From Endocalyx cinctus (taxonomy: Eukaryota; Ascomycota; Sordariomycetes; Amphisphaeriales; Apiosporaceae): DNA of 64,000 bases. Below are positions 9,825-21,760 of the stretch, one piece after another (within the stretch, counting starts at the first letter, position 1; each line of letters starts with the position of its first letter). The position numbers and the translations under genes were made by a program. Where the stretch lies: positions 5,035,299 through 5,099,298 of the forward strand of contig BCKC01000003.1 of assembly GCA_001600455.1 (NCBI GenBank). The letters are read 5' to 3'. Under the pieces are notes generated by a model. The model made no database searches, was not told where the DNA came from, and saw only the letters and a program-made list of their open reading frames with translations.

Positions 9825-12779
9825 TCACCTTACATCGCCAGGAGCGCTCCTGTCTCGACCTTTTCGTCTTCCAAATAGGCTACCGGATCCTCCTTTCGCT
9901 TTTTTTCCGGAGCCGCCGTCCATCTCCATCATGGTAGCCGGGGAACCGACACCGGCCATCTTCTCCCTCTGTGCTTTGACGTATTCTCTTCGTTCTTGCC
10001 GTTTTTCTTCTATCGTTTCCTGGGATATGTGCCCAAAGCCGTTGCGCCGCTTGAAACACGCCTCCATCAATCCGTTGGCATCAACGAGTCTCCGCGGGAT
10101 CGTCTGCACCACCTGAAAAATCTCCATAGGATCTTTCACATTCTTGATCTCAGGTTCACCGACCTTGAATATGGCCAGCGCGATGCGAAAGAGAGTCTTA
10201 GATCCTTCGTAGAAGAATACGTCCCAGACGCGCAGGGTACTCTCGATCGGCAAGGTCCCGATAAAACAGCTCATGAACCATGCCGTCATGCACAGCGTGA
10301 TCGGGGGCAGCTGGTTCGTCATTTCGGTATGGTTTCGTTGATGCCTACGTCTTCGTGTCGTCTTACTCCTCGCCACGCTCCCGTCGAGCCCGCCTCCGAT
10401 CTTGTTCCATACCGCGGGCATAGATTCCCGTAAGGATGACATGAGAACCCCAAGGTCGACATTAGCGCCTTCGAGACTTGTCTCGTGTGTGCCGGGGAGG
10501 TACACTCTCGTTATAATGTTAAGTAACCAAAACGCGTGCTCCTCGGACTCGACGAACAAGAGTAAAAGGCCGGCCAGGAAATTGAGCGACTGACAATAGC
10601 CTATCTTGGGATTATAGACCGAGAACGCACGCAACACCCGGCGCAGGGACGATATCATTTGCGTCTCGCCCGGCTTTCCCTGCGTTGACGTCTGTTGATC
10701 CACGCCGGTGGGCATCCAGGCGGGTTGAGCCGAGCGGAATTTTATGTTGTCCGGAAATGTGCGATGCAAATCTCGTTCAATCGCTTCCACGTCGACTTCC
10801 TTGGCGGGTCGCTTGACCAAATCATCGTAAACGCCTGCGTGATTAGAGAGGATGGCAGGGCCGCCGGCGTAGTAGAACCACGCGGCTCCTCTCCATTCCG
10901 GAGGAATACCTTTGCGGATAAACCGCTTCGTCTTAGCTGACCGAGCGGGGAACCGGTTTGGGCCGTCCGTCATCAACCCACTCTCTTTCAGATAGACGTT
11001 CCATTTCTTACGTCGACGGTCCAGATAATCAGTGTAGCCGGTGTTCCAACCGTCATATTGCTCCTGCGTAACGTACTGGTTTGCTTTTCTGAAGCCGTAA
11101 CGATCCCGGTCGCTCTCCTCGGTCGTCGTAGAGTTTGTCTCTTGTCTTACTGCTGGCGTAGGCTCGGGCTCGGGCTCGGGCTCATTACCCGAATCCTCCT
11201 CGTCTTTGTTTAGCACCTGGTCGGGAATAGCCGCGACGGCCTCGGCGTCCGCTTCTTCCGCTATCGAAGAAGCAGCACGAGAATTTCTGAAAATGGCGGC
11301 AGAATCGCGTACGAGATAATTAGGATCTTCCACGGCGGGGTTTTCTGTCGTGGCATTCGTTGTTGGCGAGGTCAGCATATCCGACATGGCTTCCAACAGC
11401 ATGGTGCCTCTTCTGTGAAGCTCCGATTTAGCCGTGGGTGGTCTCGAATCTTCGAAATCATCATCGTCTTCTTCAGCGGCGGAATCGTCAGCAAAACCCT
11501 TTTCATACATCCCCATGACGTCCTCGATACTGAGGTTATCGTCAACAGCACCGTACATGGACGCGGTAGAGCTGGTCTTGGTCAAGACACTGCTTCGCTC
11601 GGTGAGCACAGTACCTTGGGCAGTGGAGGCCGAGAGCTGGGATCGATAACTGGACCTCAACTCATCTGTTGGCATGGAAGCCATCCGGTGAATATAGGGA
11701 TCTCTAGCGCTTTGGTGGGGGGTGGCGCTCTCGGCGCGGTGATAGGACATAGGCGGCCGGGTGGGAGGCGGCGCGTGGGGCTGACGAGGCCGGCCTCGAG
11801 GACTCTCACGGTAATTAGTCTCGGCAAGGGGTCGAACGGGCATGGAACCGAAGGTAGAGGTAGATTGATTAGAAGAAATGGACTGCCCACGTTCTCGAGA
11901 AGTCGAGGACGCGTGGTCATTGATATCTTCTTGAATACTGGGTTCGGGTCGTGACGGGACGGCATTAGACGTCCAAGCTCGGGTCGGGGGTTCGTGGTGG
12001 TGCGCGTTTTTGACGCTTATGGCTCGAGGCCTCGAGAAGTTTTCGACAGACATGGCGTGTTCGGAGGTGTTTCGTCTACTCGTAGGAGGAGAAAACTCGT
12101 CTCTGGGTTCGGCAGTTATAGAGTCGATAGTATTCTGATGACGACCGTGAACGGAACTCGAGAAGCCATTCGCAAAAGCGTGCGTGGTAGGAGAGATGGG
12201 ATGAGAGTTGAGTGGCCGGTCGTGACGTTCGTAGATCACGTTTGAGTTAGGACCTAGCGAGTCCCATCTCGGAGAAACGGGGGAGCCAGGAAGAGAGGAA
12301 AGATAATTTGAGTTGGAGCTAGTCCTGACCGGAGTGGAAATGATAGTAGTTGAAACGGTAAAAGCAGGATTGGGTTCGGGGCTCGAATAAGGAGTGGTAT
12401 CGGGGGAAGGGTAATATGTTCTCGAACGAAAATTATCGTCATATGTTCCAGAAGCGTACTTGTATTCTTGAATGCTGGTAGAATATGAAGTTGTAGGTGA
12501 GGCCGGGGTGGGAGAAGGTACCGGGGTCTGTTTCGAATCTGGGGCTCTCGGCCGTTTGGGAGTAGGTATGTTGTAGTTATATCGATTGAAGTCTGTCAAT
12601 TCTGCAGCTTTCGTCTTTATACCTGTTTCCGGTTTGGTAGGAAACCCATCAGATCCACTAGATGGTCCTAAATCGTATTTGGCGACGGGGCTCCTTACAC
12701 GGGGACTGACAGGACCATTATAACCTCGGATTCCTGGAGTGATGATTAAATCATCTCTTCCATTCCTGTAGCCCGGCAT
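9825..12779 (-). CDS. TBC-domain Rab GTPase-activating protein (Msb3/Msb4-like)
   Basis: Predicted GAP for Rab GTPases in exocytosis and polarised growth. Single frame of 984 aa. Roughly the first 550 residues are disordered, Ser/Pro/Thr-rich and poorly conserved. An acidic EPEPEPEP run precedes the conserved part. The segment before the TBC domain (YGFRKANQYVTQEQYDGWN) and the domain itself resemble budding yeast Msb3/Msb4 (Gyp3/Gyp4). Both catalytic fingers are present: the arginine finger in IERDLHRTFPDN and the glutamine finger in IGYCQSLNFLAG. The later motif WDVFFYEGSKTLFRIALAIF also fits. The C-terminus is basic and low-complexity. The long upstream spacer suggests a complex promoter. 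Confidence 0.9.
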   Translation of the reverse strand: MPGYRNGRDDLIITPGIRGYNGPVSPRVRSPVAKYDLGPSSGSDGFPTKPETGIKTKAAELTDFNRYNYNIPTPKRPRAPDSKQTPVPSPTPASPTTSYSTSIQEYKYASGTYDDNFRSRTYYPSPDTTPYSSPEPNPAFTVSTTIISTPVRTSSNSNYLSSLPGSPVSPRWDSLGPNSNVIYERHDRPLNSHPISPTTHAFANGFSSSVHGRHQNTIDSITAEPRDEFSPPTSRRNTSEHAMSVENFSRPRAISVKNAHHHEPPTRAWTSNAVPSRPEPSIQEDINDHASSTSRERGQSISSNQSTSTFGSMPVRPLAETNYRESPRGRPRQPHAPPPTRPPMSYHRAESATPHQSARDPYIHRMASMPTDELRSSYRSQLSASTAQGTVLTERSSVLTKTSSTASMYGAVDDNLSIEDVMGMYEKGFADDSAAEEDDDDFEDSRPPTAKSELHRRGTMLLEAMSDMLTSPTTNATTENPAVEDPNYLVRDSAAIFRNSRAASSIAEEADAEAVAAIPDQVLNKDEEDSGNEPEPEPEPTPAVRQETNSTTTEESDRDRYGFRKANQYVTQEQYDGWNTGYTDYLDRRRKKWNVYLKESGLMTDGPNRFPARSAKTKRFIRKGIPPEWRGAAWFYYAGGPAILSNHAGVYDDLVKRPAKEVDVEAIERDLHRTFPDNIKFRSAQPAWMPTGVDQQTSTQGKPGETQMISSLRRVLRAFSVYNPKIGYCQSLNFLAGLLLLFVESEEHAFWLLNIITRVYLPGTHETSLEGANVDLGVLMSSLRESMPAVWNKIGGGLDGSVARSKTTRRRRHQRNHTEMTNQLPPITLCMTAWFMSCFIGTLPIESTLRVWDVFFYEGSKTLFRIALAIFKVGEPEIKNVKDPMEIFQVVQTIPRRLVDANGLMEACFKRRNGFGHISQETIEEKRQERREYVKAQREKMAGVGSPATMMEMDGGSGKKAKGGSGSLFGRRKGRDRSAPGDVR

Positions 12780-13442
12780 TATTGGTGGTATTCCGACGTG
12801 ATTTGTACCGACATATAATTTTTTTTTTTTGTATAGTTAGGGACAGAATGGAGAGAAACAGGATACGGAGGTTGAGGTCAATTGGTGTATTCGAATGGAA
12901 TTTAGTCGAGAGGAAGACAAAGGTATATTATTTTGATTTACGGATTGTCAAGCCCCTTCCATAATTTTGAACGACCGAAAGATAGAAACGATGTATGCAG
13001 GCAGATAGAGATAGGGTCCTCGGCAGATAGTAAAAGAGCGAAAGAATAGACGAACAATTTTAGTTGTTCTTTCCGAGTCCCGCAGAAGGCTGGGAAGTCG
13101 AGCAGAGAGGAGTAAAAGGTTGATTTATGTGCAAGTTCCCGAAGTTTAGTTTTTTGTCGGGTTCCCAAATGGCGTCAAATCGAGTTTATCGTCGAGTCTA
13201 GTTTCAAGTGGTGGTGCGTAGTACATATACGGGTGTGTTGGTTAGTATATGTACAAGATAGGTTGAGATTGGCCTTTCAAAATATTTGTGTCTAGGACTC
13301 GATTTTACACAAATGGAAGAGGTAATGAATGGAATGAGACAAGATGACGAAATGAAAGAGGAGGAAGCATATCAAGATGTATTGTAAATGTTTCTTTCTC
13401 CCTTCTCTTTTTTTTCTTTCACTCTATCCTCTCTTTTTTTTT

Positions 13443-13481
<39 letters not shown>

Positions 13482-16439
13482 GTGTGTGTGTCTTTCTGTC
13501 TCTCTGTCTCTCCTTCTCCCTCTCACAAATCTACGTAAATAGTTTTGAGTGACAGCTACATAATCCTCGTATATATTATTTATTAAAATTTCGAGCTCTT
13601 GATGCACTATACGGACTAGGAAGTAAGTAAATAATAAAAAAAAAATCTCCCCCAAGAAAGCAAATCAAAAGAAAATAAAGCAGTAAAATTAGGTTGGTCC
13701 AAGCTATCCTAGCTACTTGGTAGCCTAACAGTCTAATAAGTAGGAGCTCGGTAAGCCATACTACACGTATGTATAATACAATACAGTGAGGTCACCCCTA
13801 AAACACAGACCTACCTACCATGTTATCCTAGTGAAGTTTCAGTGCTTATAGGGATCTACTAAGTCAGTACTTTTTATACTATTTGTCTTCGGTATAACCG
13901 TTACTGATTGGCTAAGATGGTCTCGGGAAAACGAAAAAGGAAAAAGAAAATAACATACTTAACTCAAGTACCGTACTCAGTATACCAATACGAAATTATA
14001 CATCTCAATCTTTCTTTATTTACTTACCCATCTCCTTTTTATTTGTCCCTTTTTCATCTTCATCTTCATCATCATCATCTTCTTCTTCTCTCTCTTTAAA
14101 TATAGAAAAGAGAATAAGCAAACCTAAGCATTCAATTATTCAATTACCTGACTATTTAAATAATAGAAATATAATAGACGGTATCCATACATAGTACGCA
14201 TACAGTGATATACATATCACCGGGGTACCTAAGCAGCTAAACTACCTACTACCTCCTAGGTATGTAATACTTACTATATATTAGGGGGGGGCTACCTGAA
14301 TAGGTACTAGTGTTAATATGGATTCGGGACCTACGAAGGTCCCTAGGTAAGTACTTAATAGGTAATTTACCCTTACTTGTCCGCTACTAAATATACACAG
14401 TACCTAATAAATACCGTAACGTACTTTACATAGTGGACGTATGGACATACCTAGGTACATACCTAGAGGTACCTACCTAGCAGCCTAGCAGCCAGGCAGC
14501 TAGGTAGTATACAATGTCATATCGTACATCCAATATAGTGGACATTCGCAAAGCAAAGTTCGCATAAATCATATTTTCCCATCTGACCTCAGATTATTTC
14601 TGTTACTTACACTTAAACAGTAGTACAGAATTTTCAAACCCACCGATATATCCGAAATTCGATTTCGTCACATCTTCATTTTAATTTCTTGTCAACCATC
14701 GTTGCGAGAGCTCCGGATCGAAAGAATAATCAGATCGATAAAATACAAAAAACAATCCATTCATCGTTTGAAGAAAAAGAAACATAATTTTTGATCCAAT
14801 TCATTTCATCTTCCTTCTGTTCCATCCTATTCTTTCCTTGCGATACCCTGATACCCTTTGACTTACGTTCATCAGGGCTAGCAGGGTCTATATGTTCTAT
14901 TCTATGCGTTTTGTTCCTCACTGTTTGTATAATATGTCTTTGACACCTCGGATTGGAGACACTATCCCGCAATTTGAGCAAACAGACTTCCATAGTAAGT
15001 AGATGCTTAGTGGCTTTTATTCCCGAGACACCAAAATCATTACACAGTAAGACTAGGATACTTTCATACCCGGCATCTAGCAGATAACATCAACCTCGAT
15101 TAAATCTCATTCACCGGAGAACTATTATATTGTTACATAAGAAAGAAAAAAGAAGAAAAAATCAAAGACTTCTGTAGTTGCATCCATACTCCTCTCCTCG
15201 GCTTTTAGATGGCAATCCATAGATACTGCTATACCTTCCTCTTACCATATCAGAATTCGTGCATTACTAAAAAAAAAAAAAAAAAAAAAAAAACCTCTAT
15301 TCACCTTACACTAAGCCGCTAAACATAGGATTGAGCTTCATAACATGAAGGGTACTATACACTACTTGTACTATGTAAATACTTTTAGAGGATCCATCCT
15401 CGGTATCTGTAAATTTATGTTCACCCGCGGGTGTTCCTCCGAATTTCCTTTCTCATTCCTCACCGTTCTCTATTGCCAGGGGGGAGTTTATTTAAAGGTA
15501 GTAGGGTAGGTATCTAACACGTGCAAGACAAATACCCCTTTACCCTTTCTTTGCTAGACCGGTTCCCAGTCAGCCAATTCTTACCCCTCCCTGTCTTCTC
15601 CTTGTCGTACAAGGACGAGTGAAGCTCATTGAGATCCAACCAACCAGCCATCCAATTTTTTTTTTTTTCCTTTTCACTTTTCCTTTTCTTAGAATCAAGC
15701 TCCAAATGGGTACCCACAATACAATACCACAGCTTCGATCTAAGCCCTGATCAGACGTCGACCAGAGTACTTACTGATCTGCTTACTTCACTACCTAGCA
15801 TGTAGGTATCGCCTCAGGCCATAGCTTCAATATTACTTGCATCAGAGACTTTCTTTTATACCTATAAAAGTCCCCATCTGGTCAGTGCGCCGATCCACAA
15901 TGACGCCCACCCTCCAGATCTACCATGTCCTTCTTTTTTTTTTTTGAGTTCTCTGCGAAACGGATGAATGCGCCCGCGAAACTGGGTGACTGCCCATCTC
16001 CAAGACTTTTAAACTCAAGCATATAGTAGGGCTGTACAGAGGTACCTACCTAGTACATACGTTTACTTGATACCCTACAATGTAGTATAAAGCCCCCTTC
16101 GTAGAGTTTTACACGCAAGCTTTAGACAGCTCCCCCCCATTTGGGTCCTTGGGTTCTGTTCCCCTCCTCTTTGCGCTCCCTTACTCTCACACCACCCCCC
16201 CTACCCTTCCCGTCCAAAGTCTCTCACTCCCAGCGCAGTGAGCCTTTCTATTCTCCCCCCCCCCCAAAAAAGCTCAACTGCCAACCTTTCCTTCCAGCTA
16301 AATCCCCGGTTCTCCCCCCTTTCCTCGTCGCCATTCCTCTCTCTCTTTCCATCTTCCCCCAACATAAATCATCCAATTTTTTATCCTACCGACCAATTAG
16401 CACCCCAGTTTTCAACCATCAGAGCCGCTAAATCACGCG
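12780..16439. other. Long gene-free spacer (3.7 kb)
   Basis: Divergent upstream region of the TBC gene and the acidic-protein gene. It holds a (CT)n/(TG)n microsatellite at about 13440-13490, a CATCTT-type run near 14050-14095, CCTAGGTA-type repeats at about 14225-14515, a 25-nt poly(A) at 15269-15293 and C-rich tracts just before 16440. Short ORFs are composition-driven; none has recognisable family features. Confidence 0.55.
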
Positions 16440-17288
16440 ATGAGTGCTCGAAAAAGGAAGCAGGACGAAGAGGAAGAGCTCGTTGCCCTTCCGAGCGATG
16501 AAAGCGAAGAGGAAGAGGAATAGTAAGTCCATCGCCGGTGTATTCGTCATCTATCTCAGAAGGCTAGGAGCACCTTACCGGCATCCGGGTCCGCAGATCA
16601 TTACACCTTTCGCCCAAAACCCGTCAAAATTCAACTTGACGAGCTACCTCGCTGCTCATAACTTATTCCTGTCACGATCCCGGTGCATCCTTGATACCCG
16701 CTCATCGTCCAACCTCCATCCTAGACCTGATCATGAACATATAAGTGCGACGGAAGCGTATGCTAATATTTTTTTTTATCCAAACTCGCAGTATATCCGA
16801 GGGAGAAGACGATGAAGATGATGTAGACGACGAAGAAGAAGAGGAGGAAGAATACGACGATGAAGGAGAACCTGGAGAAGAAAACGGCGTAAAGCGTAAG
16901 TAGAAGCACACCAATAGTACATCCCACGGTTACCGTGCATCCATATAGTATCACAATACCGAAGTATAGCAAGTTCGTCCTAACCCTACCTTCAGCAGCC
17001 GAACCTCCCAAGAAAAAGCAGAAAACTGTCGAACCGCCGCTCGAAAAGGCCCCGGTCGGCGACGTCGAAGAAGAAGGTGAAGAAGAATTCGACGAAGACG
17101 CCGAGGAAGGAGGCGAAGGGGAGGACGACGAAGACGGCTACGACGAAGAAGCCGAAGGGGAAGACGACGAAGACGGCGTCGATGACGAGCCCGAACTCAA
17201 GGGTAAAGTCGGCGTTGATGCGCCCGTAGCTACTAACGGCAACGGCGTCGCCGCCAAGGTCGCTACCGAGGGCGACGAAGAAGATTGA
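16440..17288 (+). CDS. Very acidic small nuclear protein (histone-chaperone-like)
   Basis: Three exons: 16440-16522, 16792-16895 and 16996-17288, in phases 2 and 1, summing to 159 codons. Donors are GTAAGT and GTAAGT; acceptors are TCGCAG and TTCAG. The protein starts MSARKRKQDEEEELVALPSD and consists largely of Asp/Glu runs, broken by one basic segment (PPKKKQKTV, about residues 67-75) that looks like a nuclear localisation signal. Repeated EDDEDG and EEAEGEDDEDG units are seen. Composition resembles acidic histone chaperones, but no CHZ or NAP motif is visible, so the role is inferred from composition only. Reading through either intron hits a stop at once, which supports splicing. Confidence 0.75.
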
Positions 17289-19221
17289 TAGGTCTTATCC
17301 GGGTTCATCCGTGCTTCGCCTCTTTCAAAGCGACTGCCAATCTCTTTCTTTTTTTTCCCCTCGGCTATGGTCATCGTAGCCGTCCCTGGTAGCCTGTTCC
17401 TGCCACCTACCTATTGACAGTTCGCATTTGAGCGAGAATGACACAAGGTTCTAGTTATTCTCTAGTTCGGTCGGGTCTGGGCTTTCACAATCTTTGCTTC
17501 AATGATATCTTGAACTGCGGGGGCTTTTAGATAGAATGGGTTTTTCATTTCGGCAGGTAGCTTGTCAAGAGAAATCATGCATTTCTCGGTGAAGGGTGAT
17601 CTAGAAGTAGTAAAAGAGAAAGTATTTCCCTCGTAGATCGACCCCCGGTGCCGAGTCATGACGATGGTGTCTGTGTGCGATATTTCGGGACACGTAGGGG
17701 CATGTGAGTCACATGGCGATGTTCATTCTCATGAATCATGCACAGAAAACTGTTTCATGTCTGATGATAACACACTTTCACCGTTCAGAAGAGTTGAGAG
17801 CGGAACAGATGCATACATATATATTGGATGTAAAAACAAGCGAAAGCCAGCATCAAAAATATGTACAGAATGCCACGACAGAAAATTCTAAGTAAGCAAG
17901 TAAAGGAAATGAATTATATTTAATACAGCACATACACATGGATAGTATCGGGCCGTAGCGCACGGGACCTTCAAACTGGGCTTGATAACTCTTTTATTTG
18001 GTACCTAAATCTCAATAACACGTCGACAAACCCCACATCAAATTAATCGCTTTCACCATGATACCCTATCGTATATGTTCCTTATAACCCCAACCCCGCT
18101 TACGATGGATCGATATCTATCTCGGAGAAGCAGAATGATTAGTTGCGGTGCTTCAAGGTAAGCTGATGGACGTAGGTACGTATACGTACGACCACGTAGC
18201 CGCGCGATTATACGCAGTAAAGGTAACTCTGCGCCTAGACTTACTTGAAGAGGATACTTTGCTATTTAGCTCCGTCCAATCCTAGTAGAACTTGCCTTGA
18301 GGTTTCAAGTGAGAGCAAAGTTCACGGGGGCCGAGCCCGGCTCAATCCGTAATTACGGTCTGAAGTAGACGTCAAGCACGGCAAAATAGACGGTGATTGT
18401 TTTCTATATTTCTTATACTCCCTTTTACGGGACAGAGTGGAGGTAGGCATCCAGAGGTACTTTGAATATCACGTCGCGTTTCCCCTAAAGCCAGATGCAA
18501 GGCGGTGAAAATGACCGATGTTCTACTGGAGAAGAATGTATGGGTAATGGCATAATATCAATGAGTTAAAACCAGCCCGTTTCCCAAAAATTGATTTCGA
18601 TTCATCTCGAATAAGATGAAGGGCATGTGCTTCGCTTATACCAGATTATAATAACACTCCGTATTATGATATACGTCAATCCCTAAAGGTTATCTTCATC
18701 TTGAAAACTAATCCACCCGTAAGGGTTCCAACCTCAGAACAGCGAACGGGGGATCAGAACTGAAAGGTAACCTGCAGGTGTTCCTAATAGAATATTGTTT
18801 CGGATAGAATGCTATTACTTCATCAAAATGAACTGAGCTTGGGTGACCTCTCCTCCTCCTCCCCCCTAACGGTATACTATCGGAGTCTTGATCTCCATTT
18901 GATAGGTGTTTATATACCCTATGCAACCCTGAATCCACCGTAGATCACGCTGAGGAGGGAGGTTTCTTGGGTCGGACCGTATCTAAGACTGTTTTTCCAT
19001 CAACAGTAATTCGTATCTGGTAAAGCAGTAGCCGTAGTGTGACATGTAGGATCAGAAAAAGGCAATAGGTGGGCTACTGCTTAAATTTCCTATCAGCTAT
19101 TTAGGGATTAAAGAAAGAAAAGAAGAAACCCCTCCTCCCCAAAGCTAATTCGTCTTTTCGCTTTCTTTCATGACTACTTTCTCTTTTACTACCGTAGTTT
19201 ATAGAAGTTTAAATCAGTACG
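17289..19221. other. Gene-poor spacer upstream of the pectate lyase
   Basis: No recognised gene. One open frame on the minus strand (17462-17659, 65 aa, starting MTRHRGSIYEGNTFSF) has non-repetitive composition and could be a small exon, but nothing links it to a family or to splice partners. The remainder should include the promoter of the pectate lyase gene. Confidence 0.4.
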
Positions 19222-20767
19222 ATGAAATTCTTCGGTCTGTTCGTTATACCCGTGTTGCTGCTGGATCTCGTCCCGAACGTCGCCGCCGTGATTGCCTTCC
19301 CTGGCGCGGAGGGATTCGGACAGAATGCCGTGGGTGGGCGAGCTGGAAGCGTCTATCACGTAACGAACTTGGAGTACGTCAAAATGTGTCTTGTCATACA
19401 CACTCAGCACTGACAAAATTCAACCAATCGAAAATAGTGATTCCGGTACGGGATCGTTTCGTGACGCCGTCTCAGCTTCTAATCGGATCGTTGTATTCGA
19501 TGTCGGCGGCACGATTAACATTACCGACCGCGTTGTCGTCTCTAAGAACGTGTATATCGCGGGGCAGAGCGCTCCCGGGGATGGCGTCACCATCTACGGA
19601 AACGGGTTATCGTGGTCCAACGCAGACGACGCTATCGTTCGGTACGTGCGCTTCCGCATGGGAAAGTCGGGGGATAGCGGAAAGGACGGTATCACCATCG
19701 CCGAAGGGAGCAACATGATTTTCGACCACGTCTCCGTCTCTTGGGGTCGAGACGAGACATTTAGCGTAAGCGGCGACGTGTACAATATCACGATCCAAGA
19801 TTCCATCATCGCCCAAGGGCTCGACACGCACTCTTGTGGTGGCTTGATGCAGACCGATTACGGGGTGAGCCTTTTCCGAAACCTCTATATCGACAACAAG
19901 ACAAGGAATCCAAAGGTTAAGGGCATGAATGATTTCCAAAATAATGTAAGCTTCTTGTTTCTGAGCCCCGTTCGGATCCATTAACTAGTTATATCCTCAT
20001 TATTGGTGTTTATAATTATTCCACCAGATTGTCTATAACTGGGGTAGCGGTGGTGGCTACATCGCAGGCGACAGTGAAGGGCAGAGCTACGCCAATATTA
20101 TCAACAACTACTTCATATCAGGTCCCAGTACCACCATTACGGCGTTTACCAGAGGGAACGCAAACTTTCACGGATGTGAGTACTCATCTTTTTTTTTTTT
20201 TCTTCTCTCGTAAAATTGTTATAAAACTTCACCTCTCCACCACCTACGCTACGTGGCATTCAATTCGGGCAAGCTAAAATAAGTAATTGTAATTTAGACG
20301 TTTCAAACAACTATTACGATAGTGATATTAATGGTGCACTCGACGGGATCGAACTCTGTCTCGATACCTCTTGCTATAGCGAAATGGACATCCAAAGCAC
20401 AGCGTACGATTACCCGGGACCGACCACTCTGCTTAGCCCGGAAGAAGCCGTGAGTTATGTTCTTGCCTCGGCAGGTGTCACCTACCCTTCCCGCGACGGC
20501 ATCGACGAGAAGCTCGTGCAAGAGGTACAGTCGTACGGCACAGCAGGGGAGATCATCAGCGACGAGACGGCCGCGCCCGTTTACGGACCCGGGTACATTG
20601 CCGGGGGAACGAAGCCGGATGATACGGACGGGGATGGGATACCGGATGCTTGGGAGCAAGAGCATGGGTTGGATTACCAGAATGCAGAGGATGCCATGAC
20701 GATCGATAGCGCCACGGGCTACGCGAACATCGAGCTTTATCTCAACGACTTGGTCTCGGCTTTGTAA
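19222..20767 (+). CDS. Secreted pectate lyase (PL1-type beta-helix)
   Basis: Extracellular enzyme expected to cleave de-esterified pectin by beta-elimination. Four exons: 19222-19373, 19438-19945, 20028-20175 and 20298-20767 (phases 2, 0, 1), giving 425 aa. A signal peptide of about 22 residues ends in NVAA, followed by the family start AFPGAEGFGQNAVGGRAG. Parallel beta-helix motifs follow: FDVGGTINI, YIAGQSAPGDGVTIYG, IVRYVRFRMG, MIFDHVSVSWGRDE. The catalytic-arginine region corresponds to TRNPKVKG. The last 80 residues contain DDTDGDGIPDAWEQEHGLD, a calcium-loop-like motif that I recall from the C-termini of many bacterial and some fungal PL1 proteins. All introns are 64-122 nt with good GT-AG ends. 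It stands alone, with no linked pectinase gene. Confidence 0.9.
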
Positions 20768-21644
20768 TCCAAAATTAGACGAGACTGTAATATGTCTCGT
20801 TGATGCGTACATATTCTTATATTCAAAGCTAGCTATAGACGCGAGGGCCACTGACGCTTATGACCTCGGGATTCCTTAGTAAATATTCCGTCAATGGTAG
20901 TATATCCACTCGTTTGTGAGGCTGAAGCAGTAGTTATGCTATTCATATGTAGTGTTTTACGCTCAAAGTCCAATTGTAAATGATGGCGTCTTACGTAGTC
21001 ATGCACCGGTGTTTCATCTTTACAAGTCGCTTTTTCAAGTTGATGGGCTATAATTCTTGTCGGGCGGATCACTTAATCGATCAAGCTTTACTAAAACAGT
21101 TATACGGAGTAGCTGACAAGGCATTGTGCTTATAATTATTTATTTCAATACGAATGAATTTTCAGACATCGTCGAGGAAGTGGCGGGGATCCCCTCGTAT
21201 TTGGTTTGGTTCTACGGAGTACGTTTTACCACTTTCTCGATACACGACAGATTGGGTTTCGTATACTTGCTGCTTTTGCTCAGGCTTGGCTCAGTTAATC
21301 CTCAGTCACCTGACTAAGGGAAACATTTATAAAAAAGTTATGCATAGGGAAATAGTTCCAGTAACGGCCTTGTAATTAACTTGTAAAAGGCCTTATAATA
21401 GATCCTATAATAAGCTTTTCGATGTACCTCGTGATGGCCCGTATAATAAATATCCTTATAAAACGTCCTCAGATTATAATAATATAAAATAAATCTCTTC
21501 TCTTTACTTTTAAATATGATTATTTGCTCTTTATTTATTGTGCTATGAAGTATGTTATAAGGTGGTATATTGTAAGATATGCTATAAGGTGTACTTAAAG
21601 TACGGAGTATGGAATGGGGAATTAGGGCACTTTATTATATATAT

Positions 21645-21760
21645 TTGTCAGATTAGATACCGGAGATATGTTGTTCCGAGACAACATACTGTAAACACTT
21701 GGTGAAAATTTGTACGGAGATAACACCTAATTGAACACATGCTTTTACGCACATACAATT
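21645..21760 (+). repeat. Dispersed repeat copy A
   Basis: A 116-bp segment that matches the reverse complement of 63412-63525. Both copies start with TTGTCAGATTAGATACCGGA and share the block GGAGATAACACCTAATTGAA. Seven substitutions are visible in the aligned part, all transitions, plus a 2-bp length difference near the end. It includes a small inverted repeat, ATGTTGT/ACAACAT. The element type is unknown. Confidence 0.85.

Noticed and set aside
13419..13655. Minus-strand frame rich in Arg/Glu/Lys
   Set aside because: It is a translation of the (CT)n/(TG)n microsatellite.
16440..17288. CHZ1 or nucleoplasmin assignment for the acidic protein
   Set aside because: Acidic composition and one basic motif fit, but no family-defining motif could be read, so no gene name is given.
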